Shown in pieces: positions 36,331 to 43,837 of a stretch of DNA of 64,000 nt. Origin of the DNA: Marinifilum flexuosum (GTDB lineage Bacteria; Bacteroidota; Bacteroidia; Bacteroidales; Marinifilaceae); contig NZ_RAPQ01000008.1 of the NCBI RefSeq assembly GCF_003610555.1, positions 362,220 through 426,219 of the forward strand, in the 5' to 3' direction. A program made the position numbers and the translations under genes. How positions within the stretch are numbered: the first letter of the stretch is position 1; every line of letters starts with the position of its first letter. The notes below the pieces were generated by a model that ran no database searches, was not told the origin of the DNA, and worked only from the letters and a program-made list of their open reading frames with translations.

Positions 36331-36366
36331 AAAAAAAAGCGAACCCCAAACATTCTTGAGATTCGC
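36331..36366 (-). terminator. GCGAA-type terminator
   Basis: GCGAA (36339-36343) pairs with TTCGC (36362-36366), preceded on the plus strand by eight A, which become the T run of the minus-strand transcript. It follows the stop of the 235-residue gene by about 32 bases. Confidence 0.78.
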
Positions 36367-36397
36367 CCCGGTAAATATATCAACTTAACACTATTTT

Positions 36398-37105
36398 CTA
36401 TTCTTCGTTTGTTGTTTCTTCAACTACTTCTTCATTCTCTTCGGCCTGGGTAGTCGATTTGCTCGAAGCATAAAGCACATAGTCGTTGTAAAAAGCTTCG
36501 TTTTTGTGCTCCCAGATTCTTTTGCCAACCTCGCACAACTCAACAATTAAGTCGTAAAGCTCGTTACCCATTGCCAAACGCTCCACACTTTTCTGTTCGC
36601 GAATCGATATGGCCTCGGCCTGTGCATCAATGGCATCATCTAAAGCAATGGTAGCATTGGTAGTTTGGGTGATTAACTCAGCAGTTACATTGCGTGTGCT
36701 CAACTTATCGATAAAGAAGTTGGCAGTTTGGCAAACGTGCTTGGAGTAAGCCACCAATTCATTGTCCGTTTTGCGATCTACTCCACTAAAACGGAAGGTT
36801 GCATACTCCTTGCTTCCATTTCCCAAAGCCAATTTGGCTTTAAAAGCAATTTCTCCTAAGAGTCCCACCAAAGTGCTTCTGCATTCATCCTTGGCATTGG
36901 TTTTTAAGGTCTTTTGCCCTTCCCAATACATATCGGGCAAGATATCCTTAAACTGTTTGGTTTTTTCTGCCACCTTGGTAGGGATGGTTTCTTCGTAGCC
37001 AAACTTAACGAATTCGGCCACATCACGAGCAACAACAACTTGAACTCTATCGCCACGCTGTCCCAACTCAGGGTAGGCCATTGTAAACTTTTTGGTCTGT
37101 TTCAT
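36398..37105 (-). CDS. Conserved-looking 235-residue protein, function unknown
   Basis: The protein is soluble, with no signal peptide or membrane helix. It is largely helical, with QTANFFIDKLSTRNVTAELITQTTNATIALDDAIDAQAEAISIREQ in the middle, where I see a regular pattern of small and charged residues that could form a helical bundle. An acidic tail (EENEEVVEETTNEE) ends it. I do not recognise the family. It is flanked on one side by a terminator and on the other by the 21-bp repeat array. Confidence 0.55.
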   Translation of the reverse strand: MKQTKKFTMAYPELGQRGDRVQVVVARDVAEFVKFGYEETIPTKVAEKTKQFKDILPDMYWEGQKTLKTNAKDECRSTLVGLLGEIAFKAKLALGNGSKEYATFRFSGVDRKTDNELVAYSKHVCQTANFFIDKLSTRNVTAELITQTTNATIALDDAIDAQAEAISIREQKSVERLAMGNELYDLIVELCEVGKRIWEHKNEAFYNDYVLYASSKSTTQAEENEEVVEETTNEE

Positions 37106-37371
37106 TGTTTAATGATTTTAGGGTGATTGATACATTTTACCGTTAGAACTAATATGTTGTAAAAACATAGATTTAAATTAATAATATTATGCTTTCAATC
37201 GTATTAAAATATGTTAAAATTGATTTGGGATAGCTGAAATGCCGATTAGCCGTGGCTTTGCGACTATTTTGTTAGATGGGATTTTGGCTGTTAACTTATA
37301 ATCAGATGCTAAAATGGCTTCTTGATTGGGTTTGAAAAGGCGAAAATAATAACTGATATGTCATTTTTTGT

Positions 37372-37770
37372 GTGAGACCTGCCAATGTTAGCGTGAGACT
37401 TGCCAATGTTTCCCTCAATGTTAATGAGTGCACGCTCATACCTGCCATCTGCGTCGTGAGACCTGCCAACCGCACGCTCAATGTTGATATCTGCGCCGTC
37501 AATGTTAATAAATGCACCGTGAGACCTGCCATCTGCATCGTGAGACCTGCCATCTGCACGCTCAATGTTAATAACCGCACGCTCATTGTTAATAAGTGCA
37601 ACGTATTTGGCAGGAATGACACAAGCATTGGCAGGTGGGAGCATGCATTTATTCACTCTCACAAGCCCAATGGCAGGTAGAAGCATACCGATGAGGAGAA
37701 TTAGCGCACCAATAACAGGAGTGAGGCAAACAAAAACAGGAATGAGTGTGCAGTTGTGGGGTAGAAGGGA
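37372..37770. repeat. Array of nineteen 21-bp units, eleven forward and eight inverted
   Basis: Eleven consecutive 21-base units run from 37372 to 37602 without a single indel. Two types mix: one starts GTGAGACCTGCCAT, the other CTCAATGTTAATAA; a variable seven-base tail such as CTGCATC or CCGCACG follows each. From 37603 to 37770 eight further units run in the opposite direction; they contain GGCAGG where the forward ones have CCTGCC. In one frame each half encodes heptapeptides: VRPAICT and LNVNNRT forward, and MLPPANA, CVIPAKY, MLLPAIG on the minus strand. The two coding directions converge at about 37603. Confidence 0.85.
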
Positions 37771-37792
37771 GTTTTTGTTGGTGTTATGGTTG

Positions 37793-37813
37793 AGACGTAG
37801 CAGTGCTACGTCT
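37793..37813. repeat. REP-like palindrome
   Basis: AGACGTAGCA, centre G, TGCTACGTCT: a perfect ten-base inverted repeat with a one-base centre, followed by TTAC. Palindromes of this composition recur as dispersed elements in Bacteroidota and cyanobacteria. It abuts the end of the 21-bp array. Confidence 0.6.
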
Positions 37814-37956
37814 TTACGGATGAGGGGGGGATGAAAATACACCACATTACCTAGCTATTGCTCCTTAATGAAAAAACAATATAGTGCAACGCATTCTAAT
37901 AGATTGCCACAGTTCTTCCACTCCTTCGCAATGACAGAAGAAATTGGAGGAAAATT

Positions 37957-38835
37957 CTACAATCCCCGCATCCACTCCTCACGTAATCTTGCATTGGCAG
38001 GATCGTCGAGAACTGCATTAATTCTGTTAAGCATTTCCTGTTTGTCGCGAGGGAAATTGCCACGAAGAACCAAATAGTTGGAAGCATGGTCGCTGCGGAA
38101 AACAGTTGATTCCAGTTCCAGGTTTTCGATAAAGACTTTCATTTCGGCAATTAGCTTTACCGTGTTTAAAGGAATGAACTCTCCATCGAACTTTTTGGCA
38201 AAATGATCTTCCCCATACGGATAGCTCAAAACCAATGTAGATAGGAACTCTGGTTGAATTTCGTTTACCACTTTGGCAGAATTCAAAGCATGCTGGTGAG
38301 AGTAATTTTTACCACCCAGTCCATTTAGAATCATTACCGAAAGTTTGATTCCTGCGGCACGAGCTCTTTTTAAAGCTTTGGCAGTGCTTTCGTAGTTTTC
38401 CGATTTGTTGATTCTGCCCAACAATTCATCATCGCCTGATTCGATTCCTACATACAATAGCTTTAATCCTTTTGCGGCCAATTGCTGTAACTCTTCGTCG
38501 GTTTTTGCTTCAATATCTTTAGGCAAAGCATAAGCCGAAATGCGAGTCAATCGTGGAAACTTCTCGTTTAATCTGTCCAATATGCGCGAAAGCTTGTCGA
38601 AAGAAAGGACCATGGCATTTCCATCGGCCAAAAATACCTTGCGATAATGATTGGCATAGGACTGCATAGAATCGATATCGGCAAAAATATCTTCCTCTTT
38701 GCGAGTGCGAAATTGCTTGCTGCTGTACATTTCGCAAAATGCACACTTGTTCCAGGCACATCCTAATGTTACCTGCAATATAAATGAATAGGCCTCGCTT
38801 GGCGGGCGGAATAATGGTTCGTCGTATTGGATCAT
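37957..38835 (-). CDS. Radical SAM protein
   Basis: 292 residues from the ATG at 38835, which I prefer to the longer frame start (38937) because the family sequence begins at MIQYDEPLFRPPSEAYSFI. The [4Fe-4S] cysteines are C26, C31 and C34 (GCAWNKCAFCEMY), a CX4CX2C spacing rather than the usual CX3CX2C. The TIM-barrel features continue with VFLADGNAMVLSFDKL, LLYVGIESGDDELLGRINK and LMVMILNGLGG-like segments. HemN-related Fe-S oxidoreductases contain such GCxxNxCxFC motifs. Substrate unknown. Confidence 0.82.
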   Translation of the reverse strand: MIQYDEPLFRPPSEAYSFILQVTLGCAWNKCAFCEMYSSKQFRTRKEEDIFADIDSMQSYANHYRKVFLADGNAMVLSFDKLSRILDRLNEKFPRLTRISAYALPKDIEAKTDEELQQLAAKGLKLLYVGIESGDDELLGRINKSENYESTAKALKRARAAGIKLSVMILNGLGGKNYSHQHALNSAKVVNEIQPEFLSTLVLSYPYGEDHFAKKFDGEFIPLNTVKLIAEMKVFIENLELESTVFRSDHASNYLVLRGNFPRDKQEMLNRINAVLDDPANARLREEWMRGL

Positions 38836-39002
38836 GAGGGCAAAAATAATACGTAGGGAGGTTGCATGCAACGTCTGTAAGTATAAATGATTGAAATCAT
38901 ATAAAATCATAAGCATCATGAAAATCTGCGTCTTCATGAGGAGATCATGTTCCTAACTTAAATTTCTTAACTTCGTAACTCAAAATTGTAATTGATTCGT
39001 TT

Positions 39003-39275
39003 GTGGCAGAAAAATCAGTAAATATCACTGTTTTTGGAAAAGTACAAGGTGTAGGCTTTCGGTATCATACCCGAAAGGCGGCGCAGCGTTTTGGTGTGAA
39101 TGGTTTTGTAAAGAACCAGGTAAATGGAACGGTTTATGTAGAAGCAGAAGGGGATGAATTGGCTGTTGATTTATTTTGCGAGTGGTGTAAGAAAGGACCA
39201 GACTGGGCCAGGGTTGATCGTATTACTATTTGCGATGCTGGAGTGAAGGATTATTCGGGATTCGAAATCAGGTAA
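39003..39275 (+). CDS. acyP: Acylphosphatase
   Basis: 90 residues starting from GTG at 39003, read as Met. Catalytic signatures are GKVQGVGFR (with the phosphate-binding arginine) and GFVKNQVNGTVYVEAEG with the catalytic asparagine. It hydrolyses carboxyl-phosphates such as acetyl phosphate. The size is typical. It stands alone with a terminator of the facing tRNA gene close after. Confidence 0.93.
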   Translation: MAEKSVNITVFGKVQGVGFRYHTRKAAQRFGVNGFVKNQVNGTVYVEAEGDELAVDLFCEWCKKGPDWARVDRITICDAGVKDYSGFEIR

Positions 39276-39286
39276 TGGTATAAAAT

Positions 39287-39322
39287 AAAAAAAAGCTCCG
39301 AAAGTGAATTTCGAAGCTTTTA
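39287..39322 (-). terminator. Terminator of first tRNA-Gln gene
   Basis: AAAAGCTCCGAAA, loop, TTTCGAAGCTTTT form a near-perfect stem with a mismatch at one base, T run on the minus strand. It sits immediately downstream of the tRNA. Confidence 0.82.
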
Positions 39323-39324
39323 AG

Positions 39325-39395
39325 TTGACCCATAAGGACTCGAACCTTAAACGTCTGGACCAAAACCAGATGTGTTACCATTACACCATGGGTCA
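39325..39395 (-). tRNA. tRNA-Gln (TTG), copy 1
   Basis: 71 bases on the minus strand. Acceptor TGACCCA pairs with TGGGTCA. D-arm GTGT-AATGGTA-ACAC; anticodon stem TCTGG/CCAGA encloses loop TTTTGGT with anticodon TTG; T-arm TAAGG-TTCGAGT-CCTTA; discriminator A. CCA is not encoded. Confidence 0.95.
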
Positions 39396-39428
39396 ATACC
39401 ATACAGTCATTTTCTGACTAAGACGCTG

Positions 39429-39457
39429 CAAATATAGTGGAAATATTTTTACGTCAA
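39429..39457 (-). promoter_or_regulatory. tRNA-Gln copy 1 promoter
   Basis: On the minus strand TTG (39455-39457), 18 bases, TATATTTG (39429-39436). This is the Bacteroidota -33/-7 consensus, 33 bases upstream of the tRNA. Confidence 0.82.
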
Positions 39458-39550
39458 AACGAAAAATTACAAAAATATTGCGAAGTTTTTTGCGTTAGGA
39501 AACAGGAGAGCTTGAATGCTTCTCATTGTCAATTTAAAAGGGGTTTGGAG

Positions 39551-39916
39551 ATGGAAGAAAAAAAAATTGAATCTTTAACTGGAAAATGGATTTACGAAGA
39601 GGATTATGGCTATGGAACGGCCCAGGGAGAATTAATTTTGGTGCAGGAAGGGAAGAAATTGTCTGGCAAAATTATTTTTTCGGAGAATGCCGATTCCAAT
39701 GAAACTTTCATGATTCAGGAAAAGATAGAAGGAGAAATCAACCAAAACAGAATAAAAATTAGGGCAACGGAATATGATATCATCCATGCCGATTACGATA
39801 TAAGATACGAATTGGACTCCTGGGAAGGAATGATGATTAATGAAACCATGATTGAAGGAGAAAGTTTGGACGATCAGGGAGTGGCCGGGAGTTTTAGGTT
39901 TACGAAAATAGTATAA
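39551..39916 (+). CDS. Small hypothetical beta-rich protein
   Basis: 121 residues from ATG at 39551, preferred because GGAG lies just before it and because the longer frame runs through the tRNA promoter. The chain has regular strands (GKWIYEEDYGYGTAQGELILVQEGKKLSGKIIF ... VAGSFRFTKIV) as expected of a small barrel or lipocalin-like domain; no signal peptide. It lies between two tRNA-Gln genes. I cannot name a family. Confidence 0.55.
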   Translation: MEEKKIESLTGKWIYEEDYGYGTAQGELILVQEGKKLSGKIIFSENADSNETFMIQEKIEGEINQNRIKIRATEYDIIHADYDIRYELDSWEGMMINETMIEGESLDDQGVAGSFRFTKIV

Positions 39917-39918
39917 GG

Positions 39919-39983
39919 GTCTAAAAGTCCAATAGTCTAAAGGTCTAAAAGTCTAAAGGTCTAAAAGTCGAAAAGTCTGAAAA
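39919..39983. repeat. Eight-base tandem repeat GTCTAAAA
   Basis: Eight consecutive near-copies of GTCTAAAA/GTCTAAAG (with GTCCAATA, GTCGAAAA and GTCTGAAAA as variants). This is a known kind of short simple repeat in intergenic regions of Bacteroidota. Confidence 0.85.
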
Positions 39984-40044
39984 GTAAAAAAGTGCAGAGA
40001 TAATAAGGCTTTAAATATTTTGAAGTACTAAAATCGAATTAAAT

Positions 40045-40083
40045 TCTCCCCTTTTAGGGGAGATCCCGACAGGGAGAGGGGTG
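40045..40083. repeat. REP-like element CTCCCC-TTTTA-GGGGAG
   Basis: TCTCCCCTTTTAGGGGAGA hairpin followed by TCCCGACAGGGAGAGGGGT. The same word is widely seen between genes in Bacteroidota genomes. The arms CTCCCC and GGGGAG are exact. Confidence 0.7.
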
Positions 40084-40155
40084 CTTTTAGTATACTCTAT
40101 TTGAAAATTCGATAAGAGATTTTATCACTGCCTAAACTATGGTGTATGAATTGCT

Positions 40156-40242
40156 CCGGGTTTCAACTCGGAGTTTTTAGATTTGATTGAGGAATCCTTA
40201 AGTAGTGAAAGTTTTAATATTCCGAGTTTTAACTCGGATTTC
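40156..40242. repeat. Two related hairpins with CTCGG arms
   Basis: CTCCGGGTTTCAACTCGGAG (about 40156-40175) and ATTCCGAGTTTTAACTCGGA (about 40217-40237) are near-identical stem-loops some 60 bases apart. They look like copies of one dispersed element. The rest of 39984-40262 has nothing coding. Confidence 0.55.
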
Positions 40243-40267
40243 AGATATGGTACATAAGTATGGATAC

Positions 40268-40302
40268 AAAAAAAGCTTCGAAAGTAATTTCGAAGCTTTT
40301 TT
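40268..40302 (-). terminator. Terminator of second tRNA-Gln gene
   Basis: AAAAAAAGCTTCGAAA, loop GTAA, TTTCGAAGCTTTTTT: an exact stem with T runs on both sides, near-identical to the terminator of copy 1. Confidence 0.88.
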
Positions 40303-40305
40303 AAG

Positions 40306-40376
40306 TTGACCCATAAGGACTCGAACCTTAAACGTCTGGACCAAAACCAGATGTGTTACCATTACACCATGGGTCA
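40306..40376 (-). tRNA. tRNA-Gln (TTG), copy 2
   Basis: 71 bases, identical base for base to copy 1, including loop TTTTGGT with anticodon TTG and discriminator A. CCA not encoded. Confidence 0.95.
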
Positions 40377-40406
40377 ATCATAATGCGCCTTTTCGTAAAG
40401 ACTTTG

Positions 40407-40435
40407 CAAATGTAATAATTTTTTTTTGTGTGCAA
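40407..40435 (-). promoter_or_regulatory. tRNA-Gln copy 2 promoter
   Basis: TTG (40433-40435), 18 bases, TACATTTG (40407-40414) on the minus strand: same geometry as copy 1, but the surrounding bases differ. Confidence 0.82.
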
Positions 40436-40488
40436 ACAAAATTCGAAAAATATTCTGTCGGAATTCAAGGGAAACCCTGAAATTTGAC

Positions 40489-40496
40489 TATTTTCG
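40489..40496 (+). promoter_or_regulatory. -7 element for first DUF2723 gene
   Basis: TATTTTCG (one mismatch to TAnnTTTG), 50 bases before the ATG at 40547. It falls inside the longer open frame from 40484, arguing against that start. Confidence 0.4.
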
Positions 40497-40546
40497 TTCA
40501 GATTATTTCACTACGAATCAATAAAAAAAACGAAAATACACACAAG

Positions 40547-43500
40547 ATGAATTCGAATTACAAATTGGTTAATAATGTGTTAGGATGGGTAGCTTTTCTG
40601 ATAGCAGCCATTACTTACTTGTTAACTATTGAGCCAACTGCCAGTTTATGGGATTGTGGAGAATTTATTACCACAGCTTATGGTTTAGAGGTTGGTCACC
40701 CACCAGGAGCCCCTCTTTTCATGATTATGGCTCGATTTTTTGCACTATTTGCGCCAAGTCCTTCCGAAGCTGCCTTAATGGTAAATGTAATGTCTGCTTT
40801 GGCTTCGGCATTTACAATTCTGTTTTTGTTCTGGACCATCACTCATCTTGCGAAGAAATTGGTTGATAAAGGTGAAGAATTGACGAAAGGCAATTTATTT
40901 GCTGTTATGGGAACCGGTATGGTAGGAGCTTTGGCTTATACTTTTTCTGATACCTTTTGGTTTTCGGCAGTAGAAGGAGAGGTTTATGCATTATCATCAC
41001 TGTTTACAGCCATTGTTTTCTGGGCAATCCTGAAATGGGAAGATGTAGCCCATGAGAAGTATGCAAATCGCTGGATTATCCTGATTGCTTATTTAATGGG
41101 ATTGTCGATTGGTGTTCACTTGTTGAACTTACTTGCTATTCCTGCCATTGTTTTTGTGTATTACTTTAAAAAGTATGAGCCAACCCGAAATGGAATTATT
41201 GCAGCAGGAGCTATAGCGGTTGCCATTTTAGGAGTTGTAATGTATGGTGTTATTCCTGGCGTTGTAAAAGTGGCTTCGTGGTTCGAATTGATGTTTGTAA
41301 ATGGCTTTGGTTTGCCTTACAATACAGGAGTAATGGTTTATGCCGTATTGCTGATATCTTTTGTGATTTGGGCAATTGACTATACCATTAAAAAGAACTA
41401 TGTGGTTTTAAATACCATTGTTACCGTATTTATGGTAATTGTAATTGGTTACTCATCTTTTGCAATGATTGTAATTCGTTCGTCGGCAAATCCACCAATG
41501 GATGAGAATAATCCGGACAATGTATTCGCATTGCTATCCTATTTGAATCGTGAGCAATATGGCGACAGACCATTGATGTATGGTGAGTATTACAATGCTC
41601 CGGCTGTTGATTTGGTGGAAACCAAACCGAATTACATTCAGAAAAATAACAAATATGTAATTGCATCGCGCAAGCAAAAATATGAGTTCGATTCTCGTTT
41701 CGAAACTCTTTTCCCTCGTATGTACTCTTCTCGCGAAAATCATGTTAGAGAGTACGAGTTTTGGGGCGATGTGAAAAAAAATAATCCAATTGCCTTGGGC
41801 AATGGCGAAGTGATTTACAAACCAAGTTTTGGATCGAATCTTCAGTTTTTCTTTAAATACCAGGTTGGATGGATGTATTGGCGATACTTCATGTGGAATT
41901 TTGTTGGCCGTCAGAACGACATTCAGGGCCATGGCGGAATTTTGCATGGGAACTGGGTATCGGGTATTCCTTTTATCGATAGAGGAAAAGTTGGAAACGA
42001 AGATAAATTGTATCCTGAGTTAAAGAACAAGAAATCACGCAATAATTATTTCTTCCTGCCATTTATACTGGGATTAATTGGTTTGATTTACCAGTTTAGA
42101 TCAGGCAAGAAAGGAAAGCAGGATTTCTCTATAGTAATGTTGTTGTTCTTCTTTACAGGATTGGCCATTGTGGTTTACCTGAATCAGTATCCGCAACAGC
42201 CACGTGAGCGTGATTATGCTTATGCCGGTTCGTTCTACGCTTTCGCGATATGGATTGGTTTTGGTGTAATGGGCTTGTATCAAACGTTGAAGAAGAAAAT
42301 GCCAGAAGTTTTAAGTGCAGGTTTAATTACTGGTTTGTGCCTGGTAGCCGTTCCTGGCTTAATGGCACAGCAAAACTGGGATGATCATGATCGTTCGGGC
42401 CGTTATGCAACATTGGCTTATGCAAAGAACTATTTGAACTCTTGTGCGCCAAATGCCATCTTGTTTACCTATGGTGATAACGATACTTTCCCATTGTGGT
42501 ATGCACAGGAAGTGGAAGGAATTCGTCGTGACATTCGAATTGTGAACCTGAGTCTTTTAGCTGGCGATTGGTACATCAACCAAATGCGTAACAAGGCTTA
42601 CGATTCAGATCCTATCCCAATGAGTTTTGGACCAGAAAAAGTTGAGCCAGGGAAGCGCGATCAGATACCTATTTTGGAACGCCTGGATGGTGAAGAATCA
42701 TTACAGCAAATGCTTGACTTTGTAGCCAGCGATAATAAGGCTTCGAAGGTTGAAATGCAAACTGGCAGAAAGTTGGATTACTTCCCAGGAAGAAATGTTT
42801 ACATCCCGGTTGATTCGGCCAAGGTGGTAAACAACGGTACGGTTCGACCTGAAGATGCAAACTTGATCAAAAAGAAATTAGATTGGAAAATCAAGAGAAG
42901 TTATCTGTATAAGAATGATATCATGGTTTATGATATTATTGCCAATAACAATTGGGAGCGACCAATTTATTTCTCGGTTGGTATGGGAACAAGCAGTTTC
43001 TTAGGTTTGGAAAAATATTTCCAGTTGGAAGGAGCGGCTTACCGTTTGGTGCCAATTGAAACAAAATCTGCAGGTTTAGAAATTGGACGAATTGATACTG
43101 ATATTCTGTATGAAAATTTCATGAACAAGTTTGAATTTGGCCGTATCAAAGAACCTGGTGTGTATGTCGACCAATTCCATATTTTGACCATTAATATCAT
43201 GAGTTTCCGCTCAAATTACAGTCGTTTGGCAAGTCAGTTAAATGATGAAGGAAAAATGGAAAAGGCAGTAAATGTTCTGGATAGATGTATGGAAGAATTA
43301 CCAACCAGTAAAATTCCATATGACAATAGTTTGATTGGATTTATTCAGGAATACTACAGAGCTGGAGCAACAGATAAGGCAAATGCTTTATTTGAAGAGA
43401 TGGCACAGCAATCCTACGATAAATTAGATTACTATTTCTCTTTACAACCAGCATTGGCTAAGAGTTTCCGAAACGAACAGGAAAGAGAGATTAGAGTTGT

Positions 43501-43600
43501 GCAAATGCTGTTGGGCCTGGCTGAAATGGGTGAGCAAACAGAATTGAAGGACAAAACACAACAGAAGTTTGAACTTTTGTTTAAATCTTACACAGAATAA
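40547..43600 (+). CDS. DUF2723 (GT117-like) polytopic membrane protein, copy 1
   Basis: 1017 residues from ATG at 40547; the paralogue starts at the matching point (MNKYQKINVLFGW). About ten to twelve helices lie in the first 600 residues, then a soluble region with helical repeats to the end. The first extracytoplasmic loop contains WDCGEFITTAYGLEVGHPPGAPL, the acidic active-site-like motif of GT-C enzymes, followed by AYTFSDTFWFSAVEGEVYA. Human TMEM260, of the same DUF2723/GT117 family, is a protein O-mannosyltransferase. A role in protein or lipid glycosylation is therefore likely but not proven. Confidence 0.85.
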   Translation: MNSNYKLVNNVLGWVAFLIAAITYLLTIEPTASLWDCGEFITTAYGLEVGHPPGAPLFMIMARFFALFAPSPSEAALMVNVMSALASAFTILFLFWTITHLAKKLVDKGEELTKGNLFAVMGTGMVGALAYTFSDTFWFSAVEGEVYALSSLFTAIVFWAILKWEDVAHEKYANRWIILIAYLMGLSIGVHLLNLLAIPAIVFVYYFKKYEPTRNGIIAAGAIAVAILGVVMYGVIPGVVKVASWFELMFVNGFGLPYNTGVMVYAVLLISFVIWAIDYTIKKNYVVLNTIVTVFMVIVIGYSSFAMIVIRSSANPPMDENNPDNVFALLSYLNREQYGDRPLMYGEYYNAPAVDLVETKPNYIQKNNKYVIASRKQKYEFDSRFETLFPRMYSSRENHVREYEFWGDVKKNNPIALGNGEVIYKPSFGSNLQFFFKYQVGWMYWRYFMWNFVGRQNDIQGHGGILHGNWVSGIPFIDRGKVGNEDKLYPELKNKKSRNNYFFLPFILGLIGLIYQFRSGKKGKQDFSIVMLLFFFTGLAIVVYLNQYPQQPRERDYAYAGSFYAFAIWIGFGVMGLYQTLKKKMPEVLSAGLITGLCLVAVPGLMAQQNWDDHDRSGRYATLAYAKNYLNSCAPNAILFTYGDNDTFPLWYAQEVEGIRRDIRIVNLSLLAGDWYINQMRNKAYDSDPIPMSFGPEKVEPGKRDQIPILERLDGEESLQQMLDFVASDNKASKVEMQTGRKLDYFPGRNVYIPVDSAKVVNNGTVRPEDANLIKKKLDWKIKRSYLYKNDIMVYDIIANNNWERPIYFSVGMGTSSFLGLEKYFQLEGAAYRLVPIETKSAGLEIGRIDTDILYENFMNKFEFGRIKEPGVYVDQFHILTINIMSFRSNYSRLASQLNDEGKMEKAVNVLDRCMEELPTSKIPYDNSLIGFIQEYYRAGATDKANALFEEMAQQSYDKLDYYFSLQPALAKSFRNEQEREIRVVQMLLGLAEMGEQTELKDKTQQKFELLFKSYTE

Positions 43601-43619
43601 TATCTAAACATTTTATAGA

Positions 43620-43655
43620 GAATGGCCGTCACAGAAATGACGGCCATTTTTTTTG
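43620..43655 (+). terminator. Terminator between DUF2723 genes
   Basis: AATGGCCGTCA (43621-43631), loop CAGAAA, TGACGGCCATT (43638-43648), eight T. Its presence means the second paralogue has its own promoter. Confidence 0.92.
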
Positions 43656-43788
43656 CTTTAGGTTTCATCATTAAATTATTAGGATTGATAAGGGAAAAGT
43701 ACTAGTCGGTATTAGATTTACAATAAGTCATCGTTTTATTTTAAGGTTTTTTCACATAATTAAAAACAATACTTTTTTCGGAAAGTAG

Positions 43789-43796
43789 TATCTTCG
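43789..43796 (+). promoter_or_regulatory. -7 element for second DUF2723 gene
   Basis: TATCTTCG, one mismatch to TAnnTTTG, 41 bases before the ATG at 43838. Confidence 0.4.
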
Positions 43797-43837
43797 ATGC
43801 TTAATCACCATTTAATAAAACCTTTATTTCGCCTGAT

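Noticed and set aside
37372..37770. CRISPR array
   Set aside because: Units abut with no unique spacers, and no cas genes are seen.
37302..37845. Several overlapping open frames in the 21-bp array on both strands (102, 108 and 178 residues)
   Set aside because: A 21-base unit is divisible by three, so open frames arise automatically on both strands. No signal, domain or ribosome site favours one, so I list the array as a repeat, not as a gene.
38836..38937. N-terminal extension of the radical SAM gene
   Set aside because: The extra 34 residues carry no family similarity; the ATG at 38835 gives the expected start.
39437..39550. Extended start for the small protein between the tRNA genes
   Set aside because: It overlaps the tRNA-Gln promoter; GGAG before 39551 supports the later start.
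40484..40546. Longer start of the first DUF2723 gene
   Set aside because: It includes the likely -7 element, and the paralogue starts at the position corresponding to 40547.
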